Positions 8,228 through 18,150 are shown, counted from the first letter of the stretch. The stretch: 64,000 nucleotides of DNA from Lentisphaerae bacterium ADurb.Bin082 (GCA_002070945.1 MWEG01000048.1:19660-83659), one strand, 5' to 3'. The notes: generated from the letters alone by a model not told the origin. Made by a program: numbers and translations.

Positions 8228-9985
8228 TTAACTAGTTTTCTGGGGAGGCAGCGTTAATCCATTTTGCGTCAGGAATGCGATAAATGCTTGCAAGATTTTA
8301 TCGCTGCGGTCGATAATATCACTTTCGGTAAAGTCTGCCAAGGTTCTAGTCATTCTGGTCAGTTCGATAATCTTTGTTCCCTCTTTCAGTTTACCCTTGG
8401 CCGTCGCAAACCCGTGATAATATTTTTTCTTGTCTTCAAAACGATAATCAGCGGCTCGAATATTTATTCGTTTTTCTAGTGGAGCTTTATTACCGAGCGA
8501 TTCAAGGTTTTTTTCGTCGTTCAGAGTCTTTTCTTTCTCTTGGCGTCCACGGGGATATATATGTTCAATTTCAAAAATAGTTTCCAGCGACAATAACGGC
8601 TGTTTCTCATCTTGAAAAGCATACCACATAACCATAGATTTTGTAATCGGTCGAATATTGACAAAACGGAAGTCGGTGAGTTGTTGCTTAAGCGAGACCG
8701 CATCAAATTTGAAATCTTCAAAGGTAACAGGACGTCCTTCTACGATATTCAACATTTCCGCATATACCGGAGTTCTCAGCATGTTTACGCCTGGATTAGT
8801 GATCGCATAGGCCCAAATAAATCCTGTAATTTTGCAAAGAAAGGCAAAAAACGCATCATCATCCAATAGATTTTCTGAATTTTTGTTTTGAAGGAAATAA
8901 ACCGAAACGAAGTATGTCCACATTCCATTGGGTGCATAGTTGAGAACAAACAATCGGCGAAGAACGCGATCAGAGAAACGGTCCTCGTTTTGCGAAGAGA
9001 CATCCTTCCAAAATTCCGCAAGACTTCTTAAATTGTCAAAGGTCTCGTCTTTGTATAGAATAGCGTATTCATCTTTTTCATAAAATTTTCGCAAGGCTTC
9101 TGTTGTTGAAGATTTAATGCCTTGTTTAGCTCGGGTGAAATACATGTAGCGAGTAAAGAGTTCATCCATCGGTGTACCTGTTGGCGGCTGAAAGATTTTC
9201 ATGCATAATTCTTCCAGTTCCTTCCAGTGCTTGATAAAATATTCCTTTCTGCCTGTTTTGGAGTAATGCTTGTAAAATTGAGCCTTAAAAATATCTGCAT
9301 CGGATAATGGCTTTCCGCGATCATTCAGTGTCGAAAAAATTCGCAGGGCAGTATCTTGTGATACTGCTTCTATGAGAAGTAAAATACACTTGTCTAGGAT
9401 TCGTGCAGGCAAAAAGGGAAAATAACTTGGGAATGATTGGAGGAATTCATCTATCTTCTGAAGAAAGAAACGATAGTTTTCGGCATAGTTGCTACGTTTT
9501 TCTTTTTGAACAGTGCCTGAACGAAGAATTTCCAGAAATTCTTCTTTATCGTTATCCGTAGCCACTTCGGAGTCTATTTTCAACGCGGTTTTATCCGGAT
9601 TTCCCAATTCATCGTATTTCCAAATGCACTTTTCAATATCTTCCCTGATCCTACGCGAATTTTCATCCCGCATATGTTCAAATTTACCATAAAAAGCACG
9701 GAGTATCAAGAGGAATGTTGTAAGGCGTTGTTGACCATCAATGACTTCCTTTTTTCCACGGCCATTGTCGAAAGTTACAATTGAGCCGAGGTAATACTCC
9801 TCATCCTTGTTAAATTTAGAATAGTCATTATCTGGAAATGCGAAAGAGAAAATATCATCCCATAAGGTTTGGCATTCTGTCTTTTCCCATGCGTATGGAC
9901 GTTGATAGTCCGGAATCAAATAATCGGCTTTATTGCCCTGAAAAATTTCTTTAATGGTTTTTTGGTCAACACTAAGTTTTGACAT
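8228..9985 (-). CDS. DUF262/DUF1524 (GmrSD-like) protein, 585 aa
   Basis: The N-terminal DUF262 domain is clear: YLIPDYQRPYAWEKTECQTLWDDI, EEYYLGSIV and VIDGQQRLTTFLLIL, the last being the conserved DGQQR(L/M)T motif thought to bind and hydrolyse nucleotides. The C-terminal DUF1524 domain contains IEHIYPRG and NKAPLEKRIN, the His-Me finger nuclease core. Fused DUF262-DUF1524 proteins are related to the type IV restriction enzyme GmrSD, which attacks glucosylated phage DNA. The start was placed at 9985 (CAGGGAAAAGC upstream) because family members begin just before the YLIPDYQRP block. The frame itself opens to an ATG at 10069. The gene is more AT-rich than its neighbours, which fits horizontal acquisition. 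Likely anti-phage. Confidence 0.85.
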   Translation of the reverse strand: MSKLSVDQKTIKEIFQGNKADYLIPDYQRPYAWEKTECQTLWDDIFSFAFPDNDYSKFNKDEEYYLGSIVTFDNGRGKKEVIDGQQRLTTFLLILRAFYGKFEHMRDENSRRIREDIEKCIWKYDELGNPDKTALKIDSEVATDNDKEEFLEILRSGTVQKEKRSNYAENYRFFLQKIDEFLQSFPSYFPFLPARILDKCILLLIEAVSQDTALRIFSTLNDRGKPLSDADIFKAQFYKHYSKTGRKEYFIKHWKELEELCMKIFQPPTGTPMDELFTRYMYFTRAKQGIKSSTTEALRKFYEKDEYAILYKDETFDNLRSLAEFWKDVSSQNEDRFSDRVLRRLFVLNYAPNGMWTYFVSVYFLQNKNSENLLDDDAFFAFLCKITGFIWAYAITNPGVNMLRTPVYAEMLNIVEGRPVTFEDFKFDAVSLKQQLTDFRFVNIRPITKSMVMWYAFQDEKQPLLSLETIFEIEHIYPRGRQEKEKTLNDEKNLESLGNKAPLEKRINIRAADYRFEDKKKYYHGFATAKGKLKEGTKIIELTRMTRTLADFTESDIIDRSDKILQAFIAFLTQNGLTLPPQKTS

Positions 9986-10065
9986 TTTGCTTTTCCCTGT
10001 GTTACAGTTTTCCTTGTGCAATAACTCCATTTTCTGTGAACATCGTATTCCAGCCGCTGAGCAGT

Positions 10066-10284
10066 TCACTTGAATGACAATTCCAACCGATGTGGCTCAT
10101 ACTTGCGTTCCCCATGATGTTTAAAGCAAGTTGCCGAATTCATCAGTTTGGCATTGAAAATCCACGGCTTATCAGCAGTTTGAAATCTGTCAATGAAATC
10201 CGTTAACGCTGGTAAACAGCGTTGGTTCTGGTTGATAATGGCATCTTTCAATGTCTGTTCCTGATAGTTGTCAGTCAAGTACAT
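10066..10284 (-). CDS. Small hypothetical ORF upstream of the GmrSD-like gene, 72 aa
   Basis: A 72-codon frame ending MNSATCFKHHGERKYEPHRLELSFK. Its stop overlaps by four bases an ATG (10069) in frame with the downstream GmrSD-like gene, which hints at coupling. There is no convincing ribosome-binding site and I recognise no domain. It could be a real small partner or the tail of a decayed gene. The remaining DNA from 10285 to 10453 shows no further feature I can support. Confidence 0.3.
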   Translation of the reverse strand: MYLTDNYQEQTLKDAIINQNQRCLPALTDFIDRFQTADKPWIFNAKLMNSATCFKHHGERKYEPHRLELSFK

Positions 10285-10453
10285 GAAAAGGGGTATCTAT
10301 TTGATACTGTGTATCGGGCCTCTTGACTTTTGAAAAAGTTACCACTCCCAAAAACAAGGAGAGCCAGACATTGCTCGGAAATTTTAACATGGATTTGCTG
10401 TTTTTCAACCTGTCTCATCCAAAAATAGAAAAACTGCCTTTCCTCCTTCCCTT

Positions 10454-13400
10454 TCACTCCACCTCAACACACTTCCCCATCAATGGGAAATGTATAATAG
10501 TTTTGCTGACTTTTTTGCTGGTTGCTTTTTCGACCGCATTGCGGTAGATTTCGAGTTGGGCGGCGTGGCTGGCGGCTTCGGCTAGGGGGTCGGGTTTGAT
10601 GGTGGTCTTGTGGTCAACGATCACGTAGCCGTCGCCAGTGTCAATCAGCATGTCGATAAAGCCCTGAAAGAGCTGGCCGTGATCATTGCGCCAGGTCATC
10701 GGCACTTCGCAAGTGACTGAGCTGCCAGGGAATTCGCTCTTGACCCAATCGTAGAGACGCTGGCAGGCAGTGACGACTGTCTCCGGCTTTACCGCATTCT
10801 GCTGCTGCCAGTTGGCGAGCAGACGCTCAGCCATTTGCTTTTGGTCTGTCTGCGGGTTGAGGGCAAAGAATCCATGAAAGGCATTGCCTAACAAGTCGTA
10901 TTCATCCGGCTTGCAGCGAGGCCATTCCAGCTGCGGCTTCCACTCGCACATCAGCTTGGCCGTGCCAGTTTGCTTTGGCAACAGGCTGGGCGCGACTCGG
11001 GCAGGAAGGTGCGTTTTGGCGGCAGTCGCGGGAAGCGAATCCATGAACACCGGCGGACTAGCCAGCGCAGTCAGAGTTTCCGGCGGCGATAGAATCTTTG
11101 TATGCAGCTCAAAGTCCTTGTCGCCGACTGTCCAGGTCGCTGTGCCTGCATCTAGAGGGAAGTCCCAGCTCAAGCCATCGGAAAGACGTTCGAGCCAAGA
11201 AATGAATAGCCGATCAGGCGTTGCGGGGTCTTTCTTGAGCTCAGTTTTAGTCGGTTCTTTGCGCTGGATGGCGAAGATTAGGCGTTCTTTGGCGCGGGTC
11301 AGGCCAACATAAAAGAGACGCTTGTCCTCTTCGCAGGCGCGAGTTTCGGCTTCTATCTGCTGGGGGTGCGTTTCCAGCGCCTCTGTCAGCGAACTGAATG
11401 GGTAGTCGCCGCAGAAGTTTGGCCAATAGTGGAGGCTGCGGTCTTGCAGCGGATTCCGCAAATCGAAGTGCTGCGCTTGCTTGGCGCTGATGTCGAAAGC
11501 GCTTGCTTTGTCATCAGAGTCGAGTGATTCGAGAATGACGATGGGCCATTCGAGTCCCTTGGCCTTGTGATAAGTCAGCACATTGACGCTGTTGCGTCCG
11601 AACCCCGGCGCTGCCTTGATTTTATCATCGTTGAGCAGCATGGCGGCAAAGCCGGCAGGGGTGGCGGCGCGACGTTCGAGCTGTGCCTGTTCCATGTACT
11701 GCTGGCACAGACGGCGCAGTTCCTCAAGATTGCTCATGCGGCAGTCTGGAAACGGCATTTTCTGCAAGCGGAGGTCAAGCTCAAACGCGGTGATGACCTG
11801 CTCCAGAATCTCCAGCGGCGTCGCATCGTTAGGCTTCTGCAATTTTTGCAGAAGCGGGTTAGTACGGAGGTCTTCCAGAAAGTCCTTTCCGGCGCGGTCT
11901 GCCTCTGACAGGGCAAGCCAGTCATTTTTCGCCTTCTGCAAGCGTTGCAGCCAATCCGGGAAGTCGTTGCTGAGGGCAAGGATAGTCGCCAGGGCGACAG
12001 TGTCTTGCGGGTCAATGCAGTAGCGGTAGGCCGCCAGGATCAGCTGACATTCCGGGGCGTCCATCAGTTTGCCGGGAGGCGCCGACGCCTGGATATTCCT
12101 GGCCTTCAGAGCTTGAGCTAACTCAGCGCAGTGGTTGTTGGTTTTCATCAGGACGCCAATGTCCGAGGGTAGGACGCCCTCGTCGCGAATTAGGCTGGCA
12201 ATGCCATCGGCAAGAGCCTGCCAGCGTTCAGCGTTTTTACTGGCGCAGAGATGCCAGGCTTCAATGCGCCCGCCCGCCGCTTCAGATGCTCGCTCGGGCG
12301 GTATCGCCAGCTGGACTTCCTTTTCCGGCACATCACTAAAGGCTTTTGTAAAGACTTCATTGGCAAGACTCACCAGGTTTTCCTGCGAGCGCCAGGAGTA
12401 CGGCAGCTGTTCGACATCCGTGATCGCGTTGGCGGCAGCGTGCATCAATTCCGGGTCAGTGCCGCGGAAGCCGTAGATAGCCTGCTTGGGGTCGCCGACC
12501 CACACGGAGCCTTTTTCCGAATATTCATTCAGTTTCAGGAAGAGCGCCAGCTGGATAGGGCTCGTATCCTGAAACTCATCTACCAGAATTTGACTGAGGC
12601 GGTCGCGCAGCAGTCTGCCGAAGTCCGGATTGCCCTCAAGCAGTTCGAGGACTTTGCTTTCCTGATCAACGAAATCAATCAGCCCCCAAGCTTTTTTATA
12701 CTTGTCATATTCCTGCAACGCCTCTGCTGCACACGCAAAAACGCCGCGCACCATCGTGCATAAGTCGTCATACAACTCCCGGCTGGAGAGCAGTTCGTCT
12801 TGCAAGCTTTGCAGCAATTCAATAGGAAAGTCTTGGTCCTTGGTCTTGGCATAGCTGCTGTCAGACAACGAGCCGGCAGTATGCCAGGTTGGAGAACGCA
12901 AAAAGGAATTGGCTTTGTCTATGGTATCCTGGGTTCCCTTTCCCTCTGCCTTAAACTCCGCGCAGGGTTTGATGCGTGCGGCGATGTCATCAAGAGAGAG
13001 CTTCTGGCTGGCCGTGAAGATAGTCTTGAGGGCATTGCAGGAGTCTTCCGCGCATTGCTCCAGTTGTTCCTTGCTCAAGTTGTTGCTGCGAGCCAGGTCA
13101 ACGATGGTTTTTACGTCGTCTTTCCAATCCGGGAGCTTCCGATGTGGGTTTTGCTTGAGCGGAGAGAGATTGAGACGGAACCCGACCTCATTCAGCTTTT
13201 CTGCGTGTTTTTCGATTACGCGACTGATGGCTGCCTCGAAGAACAGCGTGGCATTTTCCTCAGGGATGACATCGAGTTGCGGCGGCAGACCGGCTTCAAT
13301 GGCGTATTGATCGAGAATCTGCCCGCAGACGCTGTTGACCGTGCCGATCAGTCCCTCAAAGACCCGCTGCGCTTCGTCGGTCTTGCCTTTGTCGAGAAGT

Positions 13401-13567
13401 TTTTCTCGGATACGGCTTTGCAATTCAGCGGCGGCCTTGACAGTGAACGTGGTGGCGAGGAGCTGTTCCGGCGGTGTGCCCCCCGCGATTGACTCGCTGA
13501 GACGCACCATCAGCCGATATGTTTTGCCGGAACCGGCGCTAGCCTTGATCATTTTAATCGGATTCAT
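10454..13567 (-). CDS. AddA-like UvrD-family helicase/nuclease, 1037 aa
   Basis: Superfamily 1 helicase motifs appear in order: motif I KASAGSGKT (about residue 10), ATTFTVKAAAEL (Ia), ILVDEFQDTSPIQ (II, Walker B), WVGDPKQAIYGFRG (III), NVLTYHKAKGLEWPIVIL (V) and RLFYVGLTRAKERL (VI). The C-terminus carries a RecB-type PD-(D/E)XK nuclease: FIDMLIDTGDGYVIVDHKT. This layout is that of AddA/RecB, which unwinds and resects DNA double-strand ends for recombination. Its ATG overlaps the stop of the AddB-like gene by four bases (ATGA), so the two are translationally coupled. The sequence is divergent from classical AddA, so the pair could also be a variant specialised for defence. Confidence 0.85.
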   Translation of the reverse strand: MNPIKMIKASAGSGKTYRLMVRLSESIAGGTPPEQLLATTFTVKAAAELQSRIREKLLDKGKTDEAQRVFEGLIGTVNSVCGQILDQYAIEAGLPPQLDVIPEENATLFFEAAISRVIEKHAEKLNEVGFRLNLSPLKQNPHRKLPDWKDDVKTIVDLARSNNLSKEQLEQCAEDSCNALKTIFTASQKLSLDDIAARIKPCAEFKAEGKGTQDTIDKANSFLRSPTWHTAGSLSDSSYAKTKDQDFPIELLQSLQDELLSSRELYDDLCTMVRGVFACAAEALQEYDKYKKAWGLIDFVDQESKVLELLEGNPDFGRLLRDRLSQILVDEFQDTSPIQLALFLKLNEYSEKGSVWVGDPKQAIYGFRGTDPELMHAAANAITDVEQLPYSWRSQENLVSLANEVFTKAFSDVPEKEVQLAIPPERASEAAGGRIEAWHLCASKNAERWQALADGIASLIRDEGVLPSDIGVLMKTNNHCAELAQALKARNIQASAPPGKLMDAPECQLILAAYRYCIDPQDTVALATILALSNDFPDWLQRLQKAKNDWLALSEADRAGKDFLEDLRTNPLLQKLQKPNDATPLEILEQVITAFELDLRLQKMPFPDCRMSNLEELRRLCQQYMEQAQLERRAATPAGFAAMLLNDDKIKAAPGFGRNSVNVLTYHKAKGLEWPIVILESLDSDDKASAFDISAKQAQHFDLRNPLQDRSLHYWPNFCGDYPFSSLTEALETHPQQIEAETRACEEDKRLFYVGLTRAKERLIFAIQRKEPTKTELKKDPATPDRLFISWLERLSDGLSWDFPLDAGTATWTVGDKDFELHTKILSPPETLTALASPPVFMDSLPATAAKTHLPARVAPSLLPKQTGTAKLMCEWKPQLEWPRCKPDEYDLLGNAFHGFFALNPQTDQKQMAERLLANWQQQNAVKPETVVTACQRLYDWVKSEFPGSSVTCEVPMTWRNDHGQLFQGFIDMLIDTGDGYVIVDHKTTIKPDPLAEAASHAAQLEIYRNAVEKATSKKVSKTIIHFPLMGKCVEVE

Positions 13568-16059
13568 TCGTTATCTCCTTCTCGCTCGCACAGCGTGCTG
13601 AAATGACAAAATTTGCAGGTAGCGCTCTTGGTAAGCGGCAGGGAGTCCTGCGGTGGCTTTTCTTTCAGTTCTTTCTCTTCGGCGAAACCGCGCTCCAGGT
13701 ATCCTGTGCCCATTTGCCCCAGGCGGATATCCAAGGTTTCCACGGCACGCTGCCAGAGGTTCTTCCAGTTTGGCGCGTCGCTTTCGAGAAATTGCTGGCT
13801 GGGAAACAGGAAGTATTTGCAGTCCACGTTGAAGTCCGTTGAATCAAGCAGCCAGGTGTAGGTCGCCAGCTGCAACGCATTGTTCTTCTTGAGTTCGTCT
13901 TGCAAATAAGTCGCAGAGGACCATTTCATGTCGAAGACAACGCGCTTCCCAGAAGGCTCCTCCAGCAGGATGTCAATTTTGCCGGTGAAATCATGGTCAT
14001 TGAGGGTTGAAGTGCATTCGTGTTCCGTGCCGACGACCGTGAGATTCTTCGAGTTGATTTCCTCAAACAGCTTTTTGATAGCTTGGCACAGGGTGTTGCG
14101 AATGCGATCCTTCGTCGCTCCCTGTCCGTCCAGAAGCAGCTCGGCGGCCATTTGGGGGACTAGTTCGTCAAACAGCTCTCCGGCGCGTCGCTCCGCCTCC
14201 TCCGGCAGCCAGCTTTTGCTTTCGGTCAGCAGTTTCTCCACGACTTTGTGGGCCAGGGTGCCGTACATTTGACTGCCAGTGGGGACATTCGTGGCCGGCG
14301 GCATCCGAAGCCCAATGTAGTCATTGAGAAACCACTGGAAGGGACAAGTCAGCAGCGAGTTCATCTGCGTATAGGAGAGTCGCCGCAATGGCGTAACCGA
14401 CGATGGCTCCAGCTCCGGCGACGGCGTCGGCGCGGGGGTTGACAGGTCCCGAGTCAGTTTGACGCTACGGTCTGCGAGACGCCATTGGCCGCTGGCATCG
14501 CAGAGCGTTTCGGCATCGACCTCCTTCCGATTCTGGAGTTCATTCAGGAAAGGATGCGGGAAGGCGGCCTCGCCAGCCAGGAGCCGCGGGGTGAAGACGA
14601 TTAGGCGCTGCCGGGCATGGCAGGTGGCGTTAGTCCAGGAGCGGTGTTCGAGCTGACGGGCGGCGTGCGGGTTGAAGTCAGGCGGCGCGGCGCGTTCCTC
14701 TGCCGTCCAGCTGGTGTAATTTGTCCGGCCGTCATCAAGGAAATTCCACCAAAGGACAGTATCGCAATCCGCCTGGAGTTTGGCCGGATGGTTGACGCAG
14801 TGGAAGCGATTGACTTCGGCGCAGCGGTCGTCATTGTCGCTGCCGCTGCCGATGATGCTATCGAGCATCCGCGCCAACTCAATGCGGCTGACGTCTGTCT
14901 TCCCATTGAGGATGTTGATTAGCGCCTTGGCATGCAGCAGAGCCGTGCCCAGGCCAGGAGTCTTTGTTACTTGCGGCCCCAGGCGGGGTTGCAAGAATTT
15001 GCAACGCTCAATCAGAAGGCTGGCAGAGACCTTGTCCTCTGCCTGGAAACTCTGGTTTTCAAGCAGGTCGCGGAGTTCTGTGAGCTTGTTTAGTTCGGCT
15101 TTTGGGTTCGAGTAATAACCATGCTTGTTTTGGCGGATGGTATCGGTCGCTTGATTCCAGGCGTTTTGCCATTCCTCGCCGCCGATGCCCGGCTCTTTCT
15201 GCAAGGCATCGATTAATGGGCGCCGGATATAGTAGGGGAAAGGCGCATCAGCCAGCAGCAGGAGTTCGAGGAAACGCTGCGGCTGAAACGGTTTCCAGAC
15301 GGTTTCCAGGAACAGCGGCAGAATTTGCAAGGATTCCCGCCAGCGGGAAGAGCGTTGTTCGCCGACAGCGCCAAAGCCAAAGCGATGCAGAATACCGTCA
15401 AGCAGACCCGAGTCGCCATGGCAAATGATGGCGACGCCTTGGTTGTCGCCTTGCGCCAGATAACGCGCCAGCTGCGTTGCCAGCGTTGCCTCGTCCCGCC
15501 CGGTAACCTGAATGACTTCCGGCGCGGTGTCCGGAGCGGCGTCTTCCGGTTCAATCAAATGAGCGCCATTGCGACGGAGCGTGGCGAAGATTTCTCGCCA
15601 GACCCACGGCAGCAGAGCAAGCGGCTCAGTCAAGCGAATTTCATCGGAGCAGGGCGTCTTGTCAAGCGCTTTGAGTACGTTTCGCAGACGGTCTGGCGCT
15701 CCAGGTGCCAGTGTCAGCGGATTCTGCTCAAGCGTCGCCAGCGTCTGCAAGCGTTGCGAAGGCGCCTCTTTCGCATCCCAGCCGGCTTCGATGAGTTCAT
15801 CGCGCCAGGCGAGCAGCTGCTGCGCAGTTGTCCAGGCATCCAGCCTGAACGATTCCCGGCACCAGTCCGGAGTGACCGCTTTGATTTTTTCCACGTACTG
15901 ATTGATTCGTTCCGGCGTGCTGCTTTGTATTCCGGATAGCCCAAGGCGTTCCTCCAGCACTTGCAGCATTTGCAAAGGGCCGCAGACAATTTTCCCCAAT
16001 GAAGCAGCTTCCGACGACCATTCCGAGCCGTCGAGAAACATCCCAAACGTTATGTGCAT
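13564..16059 (-). CDS. AddB-like PD-(D/E)XK nuclease, 831 aa
   Basis: The C-terminal third is a RecB-like nuclease: SYTQMNSLLTCPFQWFLNDYIGL, then YGTLAHKVVEKLL, the catalytic DFTGKIDILLEEPSGKRVVFDMKW, and NALQLATYTWLL. A CKFCHFSTLC cluster at the very end, together with the Cys of LTCPFQWF, matches the four-cysteine iron-sulphur staple of AddB-type nucleases. The first 500 residues are poorly conserved and lack a usable Walker A motif, as in many AddB proteins. The ATG at 16059 has AGGAG seven bases upstream. It is the first gene of a coupled pair with the AddA-like gene. Probable role: DNA end resection with AddA. Confidence 0.8.
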   Translation of the reverse strand: MHITFGMFLDGSEWSSEAASLGKIVCGPLQMLQVLEERLGLSGIQSSTPERINQYVEKIKAVTPDWCRESFRLDAWTTAQQLLAWRDELIEAGWDAKEAPSQRLQTLATLEQNPLTLAPGAPDRLRNVLKALDKTPCSDEIRLTEPLALLPWVWREIFATLRRNGAHLIEPEDAAPDTAPEVIQVTGRDEATLATQLARYLAQGDNQGVAIICHGDSGLLDGILHRFGFGAVGEQRSSRWRESLQILPLFLETVWKPFQPQRFLELLLLADAPFPYYIRRPLIDALQKEPGIGGEEWQNAWNQATDTIRQNKHGYYSNPKAELNKLTELRDLLENQSFQAEDKVSASLLIERCKFLQPRLGPQVTKTPGLGTALLHAKALINILNGKTDVSRIELARMLDSIIGSGSDNDDRCAEVNRFHCVNHPAKLQADCDTVLWWNFLDDGRTNYTSWTAEERAAPPDFNPHAARQLEHRSWTNATCHARQRLIVFTPRLLAGEAAFPHPFLNELQNRKEVDAETLCDASGQWRLADRSVKLTRDLSTPAPTPSPELEPSSVTPLRRLSYTQMNSLLTCPFQWFLNDYIGLRMPPATNVPTGSQMYGTLAHKVVEKLLTESKSWLPEEAERRAGELFDELVPQMAAELLLDGQGATKDRIRNTLCQAIKKLFEEINSKNLTVVGTEHECTSTLNDHDFTGKIDILLEEPSGKRVVFDMKWSSATYLQDELKKNNALQLATYTWLLDSTDFNVDCKYFLFPSQQFLESDAPNWKNLWQRAVETLDIRLGQMGTGYLERGFAEEKELKEKPPQDSLPLTKSATCKFCHFSTLCEREGDNE

Positions 16060-16225
16060 TCCGGACTCCTGGGTTGGTGGTTAAGAGACTTGTTGACAAA
16101 GTACAAAGAAAATGGAAAGATATAAGAAAAAATGAATATGTCAACCGTGAAATCGATCAATGAAGAGGACTTATTGCCTAAAAAAAGAATTTGTTAATGT
16201 GCTAAATCCTGTGACAGAAAGAGAG

Positions 16226-16366
16226 ATTTGGCACAGTGGTTGTGCTGGTAGGCGTCTGGCAGTGCCCCTACTGGGCACCACTTTTGAGGGTACCACTGCT
16301 CCAGGCTTCAGCCTGGGGATAGACGTGCCCCAAAACTGGTGCCTTGTAAAGGCACTACAGAAGACT
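16226..16366. repeat. Degenerate dispersed repeat with CCAGGCTTCAGCCTGGG palindrome
   Basis: This stretch between the 434-aa gene and addB contains nested inverted repeats (TGCCCCTACTGGGCA; CCAGGCTTCAGCCTGGG; TGCCTTGTAAAGGCA). Its general plan is echoed at 17968-18060. The remaining spacer up to 16354 overlaps the end of the 434-aa gene. Confidence 0.5.
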
Positions 16367-17659
16367 GACGCATTGCTCCGGATGGGTCGAATCGTCGTTT
16401 TCGAGGTGGTCAATGCCCCAGAACTGGCGGTCATGGAAGCCGGGCACGCTGTTGTCAAGGCCGACTAGGGCAGGGCGTTGGCCGATGGCGTGTGCGACCA
16501 GGTCATAGTCGGCAAAGCTGAATCCGCGCTTGTTCCACTGGAATGGGGAGACGCCCAGGTCGCTGACGAGGAATTGGAGCAAGGGCAGCAAGTTGGGTTC
16601 TGTATCAATGGGCGCTATTGTGTACGTTCGGATGCCGCAGTGGTATTCACTTACGCGTCGCATCAATCTGTGCGAGGCAGTCGGGGTGACGAGCCAGAGG
16701 AGATTGCCGCCATCCTCGGCAACGACTGTCCTGGCAAAACCCGGCTGCTGGCTTTCCAGAACAGTCAGAATTTGGCTGATCGGCTGCAGGTTCTGCACGC
16801 GCAGAAGCAGTAGCTTGGCGGTATCCTGGCGGCTGAGGCCGAGTTCGGCCTCGGAGTATTTTTGCAGCCAGTCGCAGACCAGCTGCGGGCAGAGGTGGTC
16901 GATGAGCGCCGAGGCAAACACGTCAGCCCGAGAATGGCGGGAAAGCGACGTGGCAATTTCCGCTTGATAGACCGCATCGTCTTCCAAGGCTTTTTTCAGC
17001 AGCGGTTCCAGGGGCGTCTTTTCCCTCCACCAGGTACCAAGCAGGTCATTTTCCCGGTGATTTTGGTAGGAATAGTCCATATAGGGAGCATAGCGGCTTT
17101 TTGGTGGTGGTGGCACGTTTTGTCTATATGGTTCGGCGAGCATGCGGATGGGCGCGGCAATGACGGAGCTGGTGTCTAGGCTTGCCAGGTGGGGACGTAT
17201 GGCTTTGCCATTCCAGGCGCACTGGTTGCCCAGGTCGATCAGAGTCAGCCACGAGTCCTCGTCGCCCCAGTAAGCCAGATTGAGCAGTTTTCGGTCAGTG
17301 CTGTTTGGACGCGGCTCGAATGAAGAGTAGAGTCTGAACATGGTCAGGGTAGCCAGCGGCAGGGCGATTTCCATGTCCAGGGATTTGGCAAAGGCGTTCC
17401 AGGAGAAGTTGGGGTTTTTCTTCCAATGGCTTTGTTTGCAAAGTTGCTGTCGCTCATCGTCGTCAAGGCGTTCCAGGCGGAAGAGGTCATGCAGGGGGTG
17501 GTTGTGGTCTTGCCAGGCAGGTGGAGTCGTGGTGGTTTTACCGAAGTCCCGGAGCTGGCGGCTGCCCGCGCTATAGGCGACCAGCTTGAGAAAGCGTCTG
17601 CAGGTGCGCAAAGACTCAAGGGCAGAACGCAAGGTGGCTGAAATCGCATGGGTTGGCAT
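16355..17659 (-). CDS. Orphan hypothetical protein, 434 aa
   Basis: I do not recognise this protein. It is soluble, rich in Leu, Arg and Trp, and has no signal peptide, membrane segment or nucleotide-binding motif. Features that could help a search are the Cys/Arg-rich N-terminus (LESLRTCRRFLKLV), a PYMDYSYQNHREND segment near the middle and FHDRQFWGIDHLENDD near the end. The ATG at 17659 has GGAGAG eight bases upstream. It lies upstream of, and in the same orientation as, the AddB/AddA-like pair, separated by about 295 bp that includes a repeat. A palindrome 75 bp upstream is shared with the clpP operon. Coding appears real from length and ribosome-binding site; function unknown. Confidence 0.6.
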   Translation of the reverse strand: MPTHAISATLRSALESLRTCRRFLKLVAYSAGSRQLRDFGKTTTTPPAWQDHNHPLHDLFRLERLDDDERQQLCKQSHWKKNPNFSWNAFAKSLDMEIALPLATLTMFRLYSSFEPRPNSTDRKLLNLAYWGDEDSWLTLIDLGNQCAWNGKAIRPHLASLDTSSVIAAPIRMLAEPYRQNVPPPPKSRYAPYMDYSYQNHRENDLLGTWWREKTPLEPLLKKALEDDAVYQAEIATSLSRHSRADVFASALIDHLCPQLVCDWLQKYSEAELGLSRQDTAKLLLLRVQNLQPISQILTVLESQQPGFARTVVAEDGGNLLWLVTPTASHRLMRRVSEYHCGIRTYTIAPIDTEPNLLPLLQFLVSDLGVSPFQWNKRGFSFADYDLVAHAIGQRPALVGLDNSVPGFHDRQFWGIDHLENDDSTHPEQCVSLL

Positions 17660-17726
17660 GGTGTCTCTCCAAAAGGTGATGGTTGAACCAAATCCGAGGC
17701 GAATCTCGTCATATCCTTACTATACC

Positions 17727-17757
17727 ACCGCGCCCCGGACGCCTATTGTCCGGGATA
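17727..17757 (-). promoter_or_regulatory. Palindrome upstream of the 434-aa gene (operator candidate, copy 1)
   Basis: CCCGGACG-CCTAT-TGTCCGGG (17734-17754, 7 of 8 arm pairs) is followed on the minus strand by GGTATAGTAAG, a plausible -10 region. It matches the element at 21945-21975 over about 33 bp. Both copies sit about 75 bp before a start codon, which favours a shared operator/promoter. A dispersed repeat is the alternative. Confidence 0.45.
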
Positions 17758-17804
17758 GGCGAGGGGCGAGTATCTTAGGCACCCGTATCTTCGCTCCGCA
17801 GTCC

Positions 17805-17850
17805 ATCGTCTATTCACGTCCACTCACGTCCACTAAAGTCCATTGTACTA
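17805..17850. repeat. GTCCACT simple repeat
   Basis: GTCCACTCAC/GTCCACTAAA-type units in tandem. The same family is found in opposite orientation at 21993-22056 and 22438-22500. Confidence 0.55.
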
Positions 17851-17967
17851 CTATCCGCCAACTTCTTGTTTTTTGTGAAAGATTTCAGGAAAATTAATCT
17901 TCAAGCGATTGGTATACAATGGATAACAAAAGCTCCACGCAACACCCAGACAACATGTTTTCAGCGC

Positions 17968-18060
17968 TAATTGTAGTGGCCCCTACGGGACATCACTTTA
18001 GTGGGCGTACTTCCCCAGGCTGAAGCCTAGGGTTAAGCATGGTTAAGTGCCTACGGCGCA
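17968..18060. repeat. Degenerate dispersed repeat related to 16226-16366
   Basis: Contains TAGTGGCCCCTACGGGACATCACTTTAGTG-like paired stems and a CCCCAGGCTGAAGCCTAGGG palindrome. I see no gene between 17660 and 18474; the spacer is filled by the operator candidate and repeats listed here. Confidence 0.45.
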
Positions 18061-18150
18061 AAGTAATGTGACTTTAAGCAAGGTGCATCTGTCCCGGCTG
18101 GAAGCCTGTGGAAGCCTGTGTAAGACAGGTGTCGAAAGCACCACCGTCCG

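Noticed and set aside
16228..16243. Sigma-54-like TGGCAC-N5-TTGTG
   Set aside because: The -12 GC is GT, it lies in a dispersed repeat and precedes no plus-strand gene.
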